A DNA stretch of 22,581 nt, taken from the NCBI GenBank assembly GCA_016789785.1, contig JAEUQE010000136.1:1-22581 (forward strand). Reading direction: 5' to 3'. Position 1 is the stretch's first letter; every line of letters starts with the position of its first letter. Position numbers and translations under genes: made by a program. Below, one piece after another: positions 13,992-22,581 of the stretch. The notes under the pieces are model-generated. The model had not been told where the DNA came from. It saw only the letters and a list, made by a program, of their open reading frames with translations, and made no database searches. The stretch comes from Bryobacterales bacterium (GTDB lineage Bacteria; Acidobacteriota; Terriglobia; Bryobacterales; Bryobacteraceae).

Positions 13992-14456
13992 ATGCTTCGT
14001 AGAAACCAACGCGGGCTGACGTTGATCGAACTCATCGTTGCGATCACGCTCCTCATGCTGCTCACCAGCATGACCGTGCCGCTCGCCCGCTACAAGGTCC
14101 GCCGCGAGCGGGAACGCGAATTACGAATGGCGTTGCGCGAACTCCGCGTCGCCATCGATAAGTATAAGGACGATGCCGACCTCGGCAAACTCGGACCTAC
14201 CAAATTGGAGAGCGACAACTACCCGGAATCGCTGGAGATCTTAGTGGAAGGGGTCAAGCAGTCCGGCCAGGTGGATAAGAAAAAGAAGTATCTGCGCCGC
14301 ATCCCCAAGGATCCGTTCACGAACTCCACGGATTGGGGAAAGCGCAGTACAACCGACGATCCGAAGTCCACTTCCTGGGGTGGGCAAAACGTATTTGATG
14401 TCTTTTCGAAAACTACGGAGAAAGCTCCCGATGGCACGCCATATTCGGAATGGTAA
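13992..14456 (+). CDS. GspG-like pseudopilin 1
   Basis: The 154-residue product begins MLRRNQRGLTLIELIVAITLLMLLTSM, a type III (prepilin) signal: basic leader, cleavage after Gly, Glu at +5 and a hydrophobic helix that forms the pilus core. The globular part has the GspG-like 'YLRRIPKDPFTNSTDWG' segment and ends GTPYSEW. ATG 13992 is chosen over TTG 13983 because GGAG lies ten bases before it. It begins 22 bases after the secretin stop and overlaps the next gene by 26 bases, so the three genes form one operon. A prepilin peptidase needed for processing must lie elsewhere. Confidence 0.88.
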   Translation: MLRRNQRGLTLIELIVAITLLMLLTSMTVPLARYKVRRERERELRMALRELRVAIDKYKDDADLGKLGPTKLESDNYPESLEILVEGVKQSGQVDKKKKYLRRIPKDPFTNSTDWGKRSTTDDPKSTSWGGQNVFDVFSKTTEKAPDGTPYSEW

Positions 14457-14832
14457 AGGATTTACGCTCATCGAGCTCATGATCGCCATGGCGGTCGTGT
14501 CGATTCTCGTTTCCGTCGCGGTGCCGATGTTCAACAAGGCGCTCACTCGCGGCAAGGAGACCATTCTCCGCCAGAATCTGTTCTCCATGCGCACCGTCAT
14601 CGACGAATACACTTACGACAAGGGAAAAGCGCCGCAAACTCTCGAGGATCTCGTAACTGCTGGTTACTTGCGCAAAGTCCCCCTCGATCCGATCACCAAC
14701 TCTGACCGCACTTGGAAAATCATCATGGAAGACGCGGGCAACGCCGTCAATCAGTCCGAGCCCGGTATCTTTGATGTACGCAGCGGAGCTGAAAAGACGA
14801 GTCTGGAAGGCACACCTTACGCGGAGTGGTAG
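14431..14832 (+). CDS. GspG-like pseudopilin 2
   Basis: The 133-residue product begins MARHIRNGKGFTLIELMIAMAVVSILVSVAVPMF, with the classic G^FTLIEL prepilin peptidase site and hydrophobic helix. It continues with NLFSMRTVIDEYTYDKGKAPQTLEDLVTAGYLRKVPLDPITNSDRTWKI, the GspG-type core, and ends GTPYAEW. Start 14431 overlaps the previous gene by 26 bases; a GGAGA lies about 10 bases before it. It resembles pseudopilin 1 in architecture and C-terminal tail, which suggests an old duplication. It is the last gene of the secretin operon and converges on the DUF1080 gene with a 6-base gap. Confidence 0.9.
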   Translation: MARHIRNGKGFTLIELMIAMAVVSILVSVAVPMFNKALTRGKETILRQNLFSMRTVIDEYTYDKGKAPQTLEDLVTAGYLRKVPLDPITNSDRTWKIIMEDAGNAVNQSEPGIFDVRSGAEKTSLEGTPYAEW

Positions 14833-14838
14833 CTAAAG

Positions 14839-15648
14839 TTACTCGCTGGCCACCCGCCTCACCCAGACATTGCGGAACCGGATTGGATTGCCGTGATCCT
14901 GGATCACCAGCGGCTCTTCCGCTCCGTGCGCCTTATACTCCAGGGCACGGGCATGCGCCATCGGCCCCGTGAAGGCGCGATGGTGATGCACCAGCACGCC
15001 GTTGTGCAGCACCGTCACGTAGGCCGGCTTGACCAGTTTCTCGCCTTCAAACCGCGGCGCCTCGAAGAAAATGTCGTAGCTCTGCCACTCGCCCGGTGGT
15101 CTCGACGCATTCACCATGGGCGGCCATTGCCCATAGACAGCCCCGGCCTGCCCGTCCGCATACGTCTCGTTATGGTGGGACTCGAGCACCTGAATCTCAT
15201 AGCGCCCCATGAGAATGATGCCGCTGTTTCCCGCACCCTGACCCTTGCCCGTCATACCAGTTGGCTGGAACCACTCGACATGCAACTGGCAGTCGCCGAA
15301 CTTCTCCTTGCTCCGCAGAGCCCCCGACCTCGGCGTCACCTCCATGTAGCCGTTCTCGACTTTCCAATTCGGCTCGCGCGCCTCGCGTGATCCGCGCGCC
15401 ACCATCACCCACTGCGAAAGATCCTTGCCGTCAAACAGCACCACGGCGTCCGCGGGCGGCTTGCCCATCTCAGCGGCTGGCGCGACCTTCGCCGGCCTCG
15501 GCCGAGTCACATCGTGCACACGCCACTGCTGGCCGGGAATGAACGGCGTATCGTCATAGCCCAACGTTCGGTCCTTCTTGGCCTTCGGCGCGCCATCCTG
15601 CCCCAGGAGCGCAATCGCACCCGCCAGCAACACCAACATCCACCTCAT
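14839..15648 (-). CDS. Secreted DUF1080 (3-keto-disaccharide hydrolase-like) protein
   Basis: The 269-residue product has a signal peptide (MRWMLVLLAGAIALLGQ). The DUF1080 domain covers about residues 65-267: VVLFDGKDLSQWV, GALRSKEKFGDCQLHVEW, GNSGIILMGRYEIQVLES, NASRPPGEWQSYDIFFEAPRF, VTVLHNGVLVHHH and the final NPIRFRNVWVRRV. This fold is a concanavalin-like beta sandwich; some members hydrolyse 3-keto-glycosides. Such genes are very frequent in Acidobacteriota, Planctomycetota and Verrucomicrobiota. The ATG at 15648 has GAGGGG eight bases upstream; an in-frame TTG at 15666 is less likely. It lies downstream of the broken sigma factor gene, but 130 bases separate them, so co-transcription is uncertain. 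The substrate cannot be told. Confidence 0.92.
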   Translation of the reverse strand: MRWMLVLLAGAIALLGQDGAPKAKKDRTLGYDDTPFIPGQQWRVHDVTRPRPAKVAPAAEMGKPPADAVVLFDGKDLSQWVMVARGSREAREPNWKVENGYMEVTPRSGALRSKEKFGDCQLHVEWFQPTGMTGKGQGAGNSGIILMGRYEIQVLESHHNETYADGQAGAVYGQWPPMVNASRPPGEWQSYDIFFEAPRFEGEKLVKPAYVTVLHNGVLVHHHRAFTGPMAHARALEYKAHGAEEPLVIQDHGNPIRFRNVWVRRVASE

Positions 15649-15777
15649 CGGAAAGCCCCCTCGCAATCTGCTGTCCGCGCCAGACGAGCGGACCTACACA
15701 TCATATTGCGGGTGCAGAGGCTTGTGCCAGCCCACCGTCTCAACCGTCAGGCTCCTGTGATGAGAATCAGCCGGCTC

Positions 15778-16414
15778 CTACTGCCGCAAATCCCCGGCGT
15801 CTGCCAGTCGCAGATTCTCGCGAAGCGTTCGGTGCGCCCGGAACAACAGCGACTTCACCGAATGCTCCGAACATCCCATCTCCCGTGCGATCGCCGCGTA
15901 GCCCAATCCTCCATACACTTGCAGCCACAGTGCTCTTCGCTGCCTGCCCGGCAACTGCCGCATCGCCTCGCCAATCCGGTTTGAGACCTGGCCCCGTTCT
16001 TCACCGGCCTGCAACAACTCATCCGGGCCCGGCCGATGATCCTTCACAATCACCGGCAGCCGAGTCTCCGGGTGCCCTTCCAACGACTCGCCGCGAAGCC
16101 GCTCGTGGCGATGATTGCGCAGCCAGTTGAAGGACAGGTTCGAAGTGATCGTACCCAGCCACGTCGTGAAGCGAGCCGCCGGCTGATACCGCGCCCGTGC
16201 TCCATACACACGCAGGAAAGCCTCCTGCGCGATGTCCTCCGAGGCTGCCTCGTTCCTCACAATGCGTTGCGCGAACAGCCGCGCATAAAGTCCAGTGCCG
16301 TACCATCAGCTCGTTCAGACAATGGTCCTCGCCATCCTGTAGACGAAGCATCAGTTCCGTATCGTGTCCGTGATCATGCGCACCCATCCGCATGCCAGTA
16401 GGACGCGTACCCAT
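15778..16414 (-). pseudogene. ECF RNA polymerase sigma factor, interrupted by a one-base frameshift
   Basis: The C-terminal part is one open frame down to 15778: region 2 (IVRNEAASEDIAQEAFLRVYGARARYQPAARFTTWLGTITSNLSFNWLRN) and region 4 (MRQLPGRQRRALWLQVYGGLGYAAIAREMGCSEHSVKSLLFRAHRTLREN). The expected N-terminus (HDTELMLRLQDGEDHCLNELMVRHW) is in another frame. Removing a single A at 16291 (minus sense, between the codons for W and L) joins them as ELMVRHW-LYARLFAQRIVRNEA, a normal ECF region 2.1. As read, only a truncated product from the GTG at 16260 could be made, lacking the start of region 2, and no ribosome binding site is seen there. The true start is unresolved (ATG at 16414, 16393 or 16387). 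A sequencing error is a simple alternative to real decay. Confidence 0.8.
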
Positions 16415-16527
16415 CCCGCCCGGGTTGCGATCCCAAGCCCGCCAGGAAGGGCCCTTAACACTGCTTAACGATTCCTCGCACAACCATTCGGGATCCGGCA
16501 GCGTTTCAATAGGTAGCAGCACGGCGA

Positions 16528-16577
16528 ATCACAGCCTGCAGAACGCCCACTCACCCGGGCAGTTCGCAGGCTGTGAT
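16528..16577. repeat. Long bulged hairpin
   Basis: A 12-bp outer stem (16528-16539 with 16566-16577, arm CACAGCCTGC plus two A/T pairs) is followed by an unpaired A on the 5' side, a 4-bp GAAC/GTTC stem, an unpaired A on the 3' side, then GCCC/GGGC and an 8-base loop. All 20 pairs are Watson-Crick. There is no T tract. It may be a REP-like palindrome, a terminator or a regulatory hairpin upstream of the sigma factor gene. Confidence 0.6.
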
Positions 16578-16621
16578 CATTTAGACACCCAATTCCCACG
16601 CCGCTCTGCCCCCCTTAGCCC

Positions 16622-16831
16622 CAATACTGTTCACTCAAGGCATAGCCAAGCGTTCCGAGGAGCCCGGACGCCGCAGGCGCCAGGTACGGTAAGGCAGACT
16701 TCAGTCTGCCGCCTGGGATCATCAGCCGCCGGGCTCGGCAACACCGCCATCACCGTGGAGGTCCTACAAGCCTGGCGCGTCGCGACTTCTCGCGGAGCTT
16801 GGCGATGCCCAAACCTAACTGAACAGTATTG
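16622..16831. mobile_element. 210-bp MITE with 12-bp terminal inverted repeats and 10-bp target duplication
   Basis: The ends are CAATACTGTTCA (16622-16633) and TGAACAGTATTG (16820-16831), perfect inverted repeats. They are flanked by the direct repeat CCCTTAGCCC at 16612-16621 and 16832-16841, as expected of a target site duplication. Similarity between the ends continues inward with gaps (GGCATAGCCAAGC near the left end, GGCATCGCCAAGC inverted near the right). Further nested pairs are GAGCCCGG/CCGGGCTC (16660-16667 and 16729-16736) and a central palindrome GGCAGACT-TC-AGTCTGCC (16693-16710). It encodes no transposase and must be mobilised in trans. A 10-bp duplication would fit IS4- or ISAs1-type transposases, but the family is not established. 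Confidence 0.85.
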
Positions 16832-16970
16832 CCCTTAGCCCGTCTTCTCAAAACTTTCGCATCTTCCTGCCTGCACACCGCATCTGGGCTTGTTACGATT
16901 GTGGAATCGCGTCATCCGCAGCCGACCCACTCGGATCACGCGTATTCCGTAACTTCAAGGAGCACCCATC

Positions 16971-19616
<2,646 letters not shown>

Positions 19617-19628
19617 CGCGCAACGCGG

Positions 19629-19664
19629 GCCGCGCTCCGAGGGTTGTTTCGGAGCGCGGCTCTC
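19629..19664 (+). terminator. Terminator hairpin after the metalloprotease gene
   Basis: GCCGCGCTCCGA (19629-19640) and TCGGAGCGCGGC (19649-19660) form a perfect 12-bp stem with an 8-base loop, followed only by TCTC. It begins 12 bases after the stop codon, so it likely limits read-through into the next gene. Confidence 0.65.
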
Positions 19665-19721
19665 GAATCCTCGATCGTCCCACCCGCTGCATTCTCCTCT
19701 GATCCGCGCAATAATCAGGCC

Positions 19722-20351
19722 ATGAGGCTGCTTTTCCTGTTGATGGTGTCGATCCTCCCGCTCTCCGCGCAGAAAGACTTCCTGACGGCCGATGAGGCCG
19801 ATCAGGTCCGCCTTGCGCAGGAGCCCAACATGCGCCTCGACCTGTACGTGAAGTTCGCCAGACAGCGCATCGCTCTCATTGAGCAACTCGTGTCGAAGGA
19901 GAAGGCTGGCCGCTCGGCCATGATTCACGACGTCATTGATGAATACACCAAGATCATCGAGACCATTGATGTCGTGTCCGACGATGCGCTTCGCCGCAAG
20001 CTCGATATCACCGAAGGCACGAAGCTGGTTGCAAAAGCCGAAGAAGAGATGAAGGCTGCGCTCCTGAAGATCCAGGCTCTGGATCTGAAGGATCGCTCCC
20101 GCTACGAATCCGCCCTCGCCACGGCCATCGAGACTACTTCCGACAGCATGGAACTGGCCCAGATGGAACTCAAGGAGCGGTCCACGGAAGTCTCCACCAA
20201 GGATGCCCGCGACAAGAAGGCACTCCAGGAAATGATGCAGCCCCACGATCGCGAATCGAAGAAAGCCGAGGAGAAGAAGGCTGCCGAGACACCGAAGAAG
20301 AAAGCCCCAACCCTTCGCCGCAAAGGCGAGACTGTCACCAAACAGCCCTGA
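19722..20351 (+). CDS. Secreted helical protein of unknown function
   Basis: The 209-residue product begins MRLLFLLMVSILPLSAQ, a short signal peptide. An open frame extends upstream to 19644, but the signal peptide fixes the start at 19722, although no strong ribosome binding site is seen. The mature protein is predicted all-helical, with long amphipathic helices (LDLYVKFARQRIALIEQLVSKEKAG, IHDVIDEYTKIIETIDVVSDDALRRKLDI, KAEEEMKAALLKIQALDLKDRSRYESALATAIETTSDSM). It ends in a highly charged Lys/Glu-rich tail of about 45 residues. There are no cysteines and no known motif. It follows the metalloprotease gene but is separated from it by a hairpin. It converges on the PL11 gene with a 4-base gap. 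Confidence 0.7.
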   Translation: MRLLFLLMVSILPLSAQKDFLTADEADQVRLAQEPNMRLDLYVKFARQRIALIEQLVSKEKAGRSAMIHDVIDEYTKIIETIDVVSDDALRRKLDITEGTKLVAKAEEEMKAALLKIQALDLKDRSRYESALATAIETTSDSMELAQMELKERSTEVSTKDARDKKALQEMMQPHDRESKKAEEKKAAETPKKKAPTLRRKGETVTKQP

Positions 20352-20355
20352 CCTG

Positions 20356-22275
20356 CTACGGCAACTTCATCCCCTCGCCCAGAAAGAATCCCGGATGCGG
20401 AGGCTGATTGTACGCCACGTTCTGCCACACAATCGCCATGCGATACTGCCGGTCCTCGAGTAGCGACGGTATCCGATACGGTGTCGCGATCGTTGTTGTG
20501 TAGATGCGAAGTTCGCGATTGTCCTCGCTCCGCCAGATCACTTCCTCTCGCCAATCTCCCAGCAGATCAGCGGAAAGTACGGGTGTCGCTTTCGTCCCGT
20601 TGTTCGACGCGACTCCCGCCGGCGAAAGCAATGCCGTACTCGTTCCTCGTTCCCAATCCCACTTCGAAATCGTGGTTCCATCCAGCAACTCACGCAGCAG
20701 ATCCCCATCCCACCAGACCCCGAAGTTGATCTGACGCGGCTTCGCCGCTGAGATCTGCCGTGCGCGCGGACCCTTCGCAGGATCAGGATCGCAGGTCCCC
20801 ACGTTGTAGAGACCGCCTGTGTTTCCCGAGCCCCAGAACTCGTACCCCGGAAATCGCGGATCAATGTCCATCGCCGCGCCCCGTCCGATATCTCCCGTTG
20901 CCTCCACTCCGCAGATCAATTCGCCGGTTCGCCCATCCCGAACATCCAGCGCATTCGGCCCATACAACGCCGGCGTCTCATGCGGTTGGAAGACCTCGAT
21001 ACCCGGCCGCGATGGATCCATGTCCGACACATGCAGCGCATCGCCATGACCCCGCCCCGTTGCATGCAGACCCTTCCCGTCATCATCAATCGCCGCCGCG
21101 CCATAGATGATTTCGTCCTTGCCATCACCATCCACATCGGCAGCCGCCAGATTGTGGTTGCCTTGCCCGCGATATGCCGTGTTGCCCGGAGTTCCATCAT
21201 CGGAATCAAACGTCCACACGCGCGAGAGCTTCCCATCGCGCCAGTTCCATGCCGAAAGCACGGCCCTTGTGTAGTAGCCCCGGCAGAGTATGAAACTCGG
21301 CCGCTCGCCATCCAGATAAGCCACTGAGGCCAGAAAACGATCCACGCGGTTCCCGTAGTTGTCGCCCCATGCCGTGACGTTGTTGCTTCGCACATCGCGG
21401 TTGCGCGGAGGCTCGTAGTTCGCCGAAACCAGTTCCTGCCCCGTGAATCCATCGAACACCGTGAAAAACTCATGCCCGGTGAGCACGTAGCCCGCGGTGT
21501 TGCGATGATCCTCGCCCATCTCGAACTGCGGCGTCTCACCAACGAACCGCGTGCGATCACTGCCTACGGAATGGCCGGCGCTATCTCTCGATCCCGGCGC
21601 GGTCTTCATCACCACTTCCGCGCGTCCATCGCCGTCCAGATCGTAGACCAGAAACTGGGTGTAGTGCGCGCCGGCGCGAATATTGGGCCCCAGATCAATT
21701 CGCCACAGCCGCGTGCCGTCCAGTTGATACGCATCCAGATACACGTTGCCCGTGTGCCCGCTCTGCGAATTGTCCTTCGCATTGGAAGGATCCCACTTCA
21801 ACACGATTTCGAGTTCGCCGTCGCCATCCAGATCCGCCGCGCTGCCGTCATTCGCCGCATAGGTGTACGCGACGCCATCCGGTGAAACGCCTCCCTCCGG
21901 TGGCTCGATCGGGATCGAAAGGTACTGTCTCACCGCCGTGTTGGCTGCCAGAACGAACGGCTTTCCCGGCGGCTGCTGTTCCACGCCGTTGCGCACGGCA
22001 AGCACGAGATAGCTGTTCTCACGCGATGGATCCGCAGTCTTGTCGGTGAAATGTGTCGCGCCGCGGACAGGTGTCTCGGTGAGTTTGACCGGAGCCTCGT
22101 TCGCCGCCACCCGGTACACATGGAATGCCGCATCCGCGGGATCGGAGCGCAGCAGACGCCATCCCACGAACACTTCTGATTCCGAGGCCCGCACCGCCAC
22201 AACACCGCGGCCCAACTGCTCTGCCGGCAGCCACCGGCTCAGCATCAACAGCAGAACAAGGCTGAGCTGTCTCAC
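20356..22275 (-). CDS. Rhamnogalacturonan endolyase, polysaccharide lyase family 11
   Basis: The 639-residue product is a secreted PL11 enzyme that cleaves the rhamnogalacturonan I backbone of pectin by beta-elimination (YesW/YesX relatives). It has a signal peptide (MRQLSLVLLLMLSRWLPA). The N-terminal beta domain includes LGRGVVAVRASESEVFVGWRLLRSDP and AFHVYR. It is followed by the eight-bladed propeller with many calcium-binding loops: AADLDGDGELEIVLKWDPSNAKDNS, YDLDGDGRAEVVMKTAPG, AADVDGDGKDEIIYG and LLGDWREEVIWR. The C-terminus RQYRMAIVWQNVAYNQPPHPGFFLG is typical of the family and length is normal. The start is a GTG at 22275 preceded by AGAGG. The upstream methyltransferase gene ends 21 bases before it in the same direction, so they may share a transcript. 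The enzyme suggests growth on plant cell-wall material. Confidence 0.95.
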   Translation of the reverse strand: MRQLSLVLLLMLSRWLPAEQLGRGVVAVRASESEVFVGWRLLRSDPADAAFHVYRVAANEAPVKLTETPVRGATHFTDKTADPSRENSYLVLAVRNGVEQQPPGKPFVLAANTAVRQYLSIPIEPPEGGVSPDGVAYTYAANDGSAADLDGDGELEIVLKWDPSNAKDNSQSGHTGNVYLDAYQLDGTRLWRIDLGPNIRAGAHYTQFLVYDLDGDGRAEVVMKTAPGSRDSAGHSVGSDRTRFVGETPQFEMGEDHRNTAGYVLTGHEFFTVFDGFTGQELVSANYEPPRNRDVRSNNVTAWGDNYGNRVDRFLASVAYLDGERPSFILCRGYYTRAVLSAWNWRDGKLSRVWTFDSDDGTPGNTAYRGQGNHNLAAADVDGDGKDEIIYGAAAIDDDGKGLHATGRGHGDALHVSDMDPSRPGIEVFQPHETPALYGPNALDVRDGRTGELICGVEATGDIGRGAAMDIDPRFPGYEFWGSGNTGGLYNVGTCDPDPAKGPRARQISAAKPRQINFGVWWDGDLLRELLDGTTISKWDWERGTSTALLSPAGVASNNGTKATPVLSADLLGDWREEVIWRSEDNRELRIYTTTIATPYRIPSLLEDRQYRMAIVWQNVAYNQPPHPGFFLGEGMKLP

Positions 22276-22296
22276 GATGCCTCTATCGTATCCGTG

Positions 22297-22581
22297 TCAG
22301 CGTACAGCCACAATCTCCAGATACTCCGCCGGCGCATGCAGCCGTTCATCCCCGGATCGATTGAATTCACTTGCGAGTGCGATCATCCGCCTCTGGCATT
22401 CCCCGCGATCCTGATCCGGGAGTCCGTCGTACACCGTCTTCAAAGGACCGAACCACTTGCTCATCCCGTCAAACCAGGCATCCAGTGACCGCGACCGTGC
22501 CTTCAACATGCGCCGTGTCATCGTCACCGATGTGGTGTGCGGTCCAAGCAGTTCGCGTACGCCTTCTTCCGTGCCCCAACG
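22297..22581 (-). CDS. SAM-dependent methyltransferase-like protein, C-terminal end (runs off the right edge)
   Basis: The frame is open from the right edge to the stop at 22297 and gives 95 residues: it begins RWGTEEGVRELLGPHTTSV and ends HAPAEYLEIVAVR. The 'WGTEEGVRELLG' segment, the later 'WFGPLKTVYDGLP' and the final 'PAEYLEIVA.R' are the usual end of class I, UbiE/Methyltransf_11-like methyltransferases found in many soil bacteria. The SAM-binding motif would lie outside the window. In-frame GTG at 22527 is internal and not the real start. It precedes the PL11 gene in the same orientation. Confidence 0.65.
   Translation of the reverse strand, partial: RWGTEEGVRELLGPHTTSVTMTRRMLKARSRSLDAWFDGMSKWFGPLKTVYDGLPDQDRGECQRRMIALASEFNRSGDERLHAPAEYLEIVAVR

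Larger units (their letters stand above)
16415..16970. other. Non-coding interval with hairpin and MITE
   Basis: These 556 bases separate the broken sigma factor gene from the metalloprotease gene. Open frames here (for example 16392-16838 on plus) cross the inverted repeats and have no recognisable product. The interval contains a long hairpin (16528-16577), a MITE (16622-16831) with its flanking duplications, and about 130 bases (16842-16970) that must hold the promoter of the metalloprotease gene. I could not pick a convincing -35/-10 pair there. Confidence 0.7.

Noticed and set aside
13343..14071. 242-codon minus-strand frame over the secretin C-terminus
   Set aside because: Antisense of the Pro/Ala-rich linker and cohesin-like domain; no motif of its own.
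15713..15729. Sigma-54-like site on the minus strand upstream of the DUF1080 gene (TGGCACAAGCCTCTGCA)
   Set aside because: The spacing between GG and GC is eleven bases instead of ten, which sigma-54 tolerates poorly.
16392..16838. 148-codon plus-strand frame
   Set aside because: It runs through the long hairpin and almost the whole MITE, ending in its right inverted repeat; the product has no plausible fold or motif.

Overview
The window looks like a chromosomal segment of a GC-rich Gram-negative bacterium, most probably an Acidobacteriota of the Solibacter/Bryobacter type. This is an inference from gene content: a secretin with a C-terminal cohesin-like domain followed by two GspG-like pseudopilins, a DUF1080 protein, a DUF5117-type zinc metalloprotease, a PL11 rhamnogalacturonan lyase, and many small secreted proteins of unknown function. 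No rRNA, tRNA, CRISPR array or complete insertion sequence was seen.

Layout. 1-752 (-): 5' part of a secreted heparinase II/III-like protein that runs off the left edge. 753-1459: about 700 bases without a convincing gene but rich in signals (tandem palindromes, one weak and one near-perfect sigma-54 promoter, and a chain of hairpins that may be a small RNA). 1460-5125: an isoprenylcysteine methyltransferase-like membrane protein divergent from lhgO, then two secreted proteins of unknown function on the minus strand. 5310-7810: a membrane histidine kinase overlapping an NtrC-family sigma-54 activator. 7870-10365: an outer-membrane-barrel-like gene (-) and a plus-strand cluster (secreted helical protein, DUF302-like protein, DksA/TraR zinc-finger protein). 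These two units are divergent and each has an excellent -24/-12 sigma-54 promoter. 10537-11010 (-): smpB. 11105-14832 (+): cohesin-type secretin and two pseudopilins. 14839-16414 (-): DUF1080 protein and an ECF sigma factor whose frame is broken by a one-base shift. 16415-16970: non-coding, with a long hairpin and a 210-bp MITE that has 12-bp terminal inverted repeats and a 10-bp target duplication. 16971-20351 (+): metalloprotease and a secreted helical protein. 20356-22581 (-): PL11 lyase preceded by the 3' end of a methyltransferase gene.

The most interesting unit is 5.2-10.4 kb. A DUF4118-type sensor kinase and an NtrC-type regulator lie next to two divergent sigma-54 promoters. A third strong sigma-54 promoter at 1192-1207 reads into a structured, apparently non-coding stretch. 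Related palindromes of the GCCCC/GGGGC type lie upstream of the kinase gene and between the divergent promoters, with a wider-spaced version upstream of the 1192 promoter. Together this suggests a local sigma-54 regulon whose outputs are a barrel protein, a periplasmic helical protein, a DUF302-like protein, a DksA-like factor and possibly a small RNA. In architecture it resembles ZraSR/ZraP-type envelope stress systems, but it is built from other proteins. The regulatory links are inferred from sequence only.
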